Assembly (NCBI GenBank): GCA_029859145.1
Contig: JAOUDT010000056.1
Coordinates: 1 to 7,216 of the forward strand
DNA length: 7,216 nucleotides
Direction: 5' to 3'
Source of the DNA: Dehalococcoidia bacterium
Lineage (GTDB): Bacteria; Chloroflexota; Dehalococcoidia; GIF9; AB-539-J10
Under the pieces are notes generated by a model. It made no database searches. It had not been told where the DNA came from and worked only from the letters and a program-made list of their open reading frames with translations. Below are positions 6,451-7,216 of the stretch, one piece after another (the stretch's first letter is position 1; each line of letters begins with the position of its first letter). The position numbers and the translations under genes are program-made.

Positions 6451-7216
6451 TGCTTAGAAATAAAACCATAGTTCTGGGAGTGACGGGGAGTATTGCTGCC
6501 TACAAAGCAGCCGAAATTGCCAGCCAGCTCACTCAATCAGGGGCCAAGGTGAATGTAATCCTGACTGAGGAAGCCGTCCAGTTTATATCACCTGTTACCT
6601 TCAGAGCAATTACAGGGCAGCCGGTGGTCTCTGAGATGTTTGATTTGGCTTCTGAATTCAGTATTGAACATGTCTCTCTGGCCAAAGCCGCTGATATAGT
6701 AGTTATTGCCCCCGCTACCGCCAATATCGTTGCCAAGTTGGCGGCTGGCATCGCTGACGACATGCTGTGCTGCACGGTGTTGGCTACCAGGGCGCCGGTG
6801 CTCATTGCCCCAGCTATGGAAACCACTATGTACACTAATCCGATCACCCAAGATAATCTGGCTAAACTCAAGGCCCGCCACTTTGCCATTGTTGGCCCAG
6901 CCACAGGTTGGTTAGCTTCCGGGAGAACAGGGTTGGGGAGACTGGCCGACGTCGATGAGATTATCGGCAACATTCGCCAGGTGTTGGGTAAGGATGGAGA
7001 CCTGGAGGGCAAGCATATCGTGGTTACCGCAGGTGGGACCCAAGAGCCTATCGATCCGGTTCGCTACATCAGCAACCGCTCCTCGGGTAAGATGGGTTAT
7101 GCTCTAGCTGAGGCAGCGCGCGACCGCGGAGCCAAAGTAACATTGATTACAGCCCCTGCTTCGTTGCCGGAGCCCGTGGACATTAATGTAATCCGAGTCG
7201 GCACAGCTGAGGAAAT
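6450..7216 (+). CDS. coaBC: Bifunctional phosphopantothenoylcysteine decarboxylase/phosphopantothenate-cysteine ligase, 3' end missing
   Basis: Flavoprotein for steps two and three of CoA synthesis: the CoaB domain joins cysteine to 4'-phosphopantothenate using CTP, and the CoaC domain decarboxylates the product with FMN. The frame is open to the window edge with 255 full codons out of a usual 390-420. The CoaC domain (about 1-180) has VTGSIAAYKA (11-20), catalytic His74 in IEHVSLAKAAD, and APATANIVAKLAAGIADD (87-104). The CoaB domain begins near 188, with VVTAGGTQEPIDPVRYISN (191-209) and RSSGKMG (210-216), and is cut off inside its Rossmann core. The PAMN motif reads PAME (E124), and the Cys of the substrate-recognition clamp is Ser157; both equal E. 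coli residue number minus one (N125, C158). Its ATG overlaps the coaX stop. The start is well supported by an AAGGAG site. Confidence 0.95.
   Translation, partial: MLRNKTIVLGVTGSIAAYKAAEIASQLTQSGAKVNVILTEEAVQFISPVTFRAITGQPVVSEMFDLASEFSIEHVSLAKAADIVVIAPATANIVAKLAAGIADDMLCCTVLATRAPVLIAPAMETTMYTNPITQDNLAKLKARHFAIVGPATGWLASGRTGLGRLADVDEIIGNIRQVLGKDGDLEGKHIVVTAGGTQEPIDPVRYISNRSSGKMGYALAEAARDRGAKVTLITAPASLPEPVDINVIRVGTAEE

Noticed and set aside
6533..7012. A 159-codon open frame on the - strand inside coaBC
   Set aside because: It is antisense to the conserved CoaC domain, which runs uninterrupted on the + strand. Its Ala/Ser/Thr-rich composition reflects the complement strand.
1..7216. CRISPR arrays, tRNA or rRNA genes, insertion sequences, phage or toxin-antitoxin modules
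   Set aside because: No regularly spaced repeats, cloverleaf-like segments, transposase motifs or small paired genes were seen. Intergenic space is short and all long frames belong to housekeeping families.

Overview
The window looks like an ordinary bacterial chromosome segment of about 50% GC, densely coding, with AAGGAGG-type ribosome binding sites and at least one near-consensus sigma-70-type promoter. Nothing in it suggests a phage, plasmid, IS element or CRISPR array. The gene set is core metabolism and translation: an EF-G-like GTPase of the non-canonical subfamily, electron transfer flavoprotein, CorA, a Mut7-C ribonuclease-like protein, type III pantothenate kinase and CoaBC. My impression is an anaerobe-type lineage such as Chloroflexota (Dehalococcoidia-like), but this is a weak inference from protein style and cannot be proved from the sequence alone.

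Layout, left to right. (1) 2-2032, + strand: an EF-G-like translational GTPase whose first few codons lie before the window. (2) 2033-2103: a short convergent intergenic region with inverted repeats. (3) 3922 to 2104, - strand: etfB then etfA, an operon encoding both subunits of electron transfer flavoprotein, driven by a strong promoter at 3958-3986. (4) 3923-4100: a divergent promoter region. (5) 4101-5051 and 5091-5588, + strand: a CorA-family metal ion channel followed by a Mut7-C/zinc-ribbon protein, ending in a candidate terminator hairpin. (6) 5680-6450 and 6450 to the window end, + strand: coaX and coaBC overlapping by one base. coaBC has no stop codon in the window.

The clearest functional unit is coaX-coaBC. 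CoaX phosphorylates pantothenate, and CoaBC then adds cysteine and decarboxylates to give 4'-phosphopantetheine, so the pair covers the first three steps of coenzyme A synthesis from pantothenate. EtfBA is an electron carrier whose partner dehydrogenase and acceptor oxidoreductase are not in the window. The other genes have no evident functional link to one another.

I found no convincing undescribed system. The points most worth a second look are catalytic-residue substitutions in otherwise intact proteins: CoaBC has Glu for the PAMN Asn and Ser for the decarboxylase Cys, and the EF-G-like GTPase has Tyr for the catalytic His and no RGIT switch I. Other modest observations are a 9-bp inverted repeat spanning two convergent stop codons and an atypical CorA periplasmic loop.
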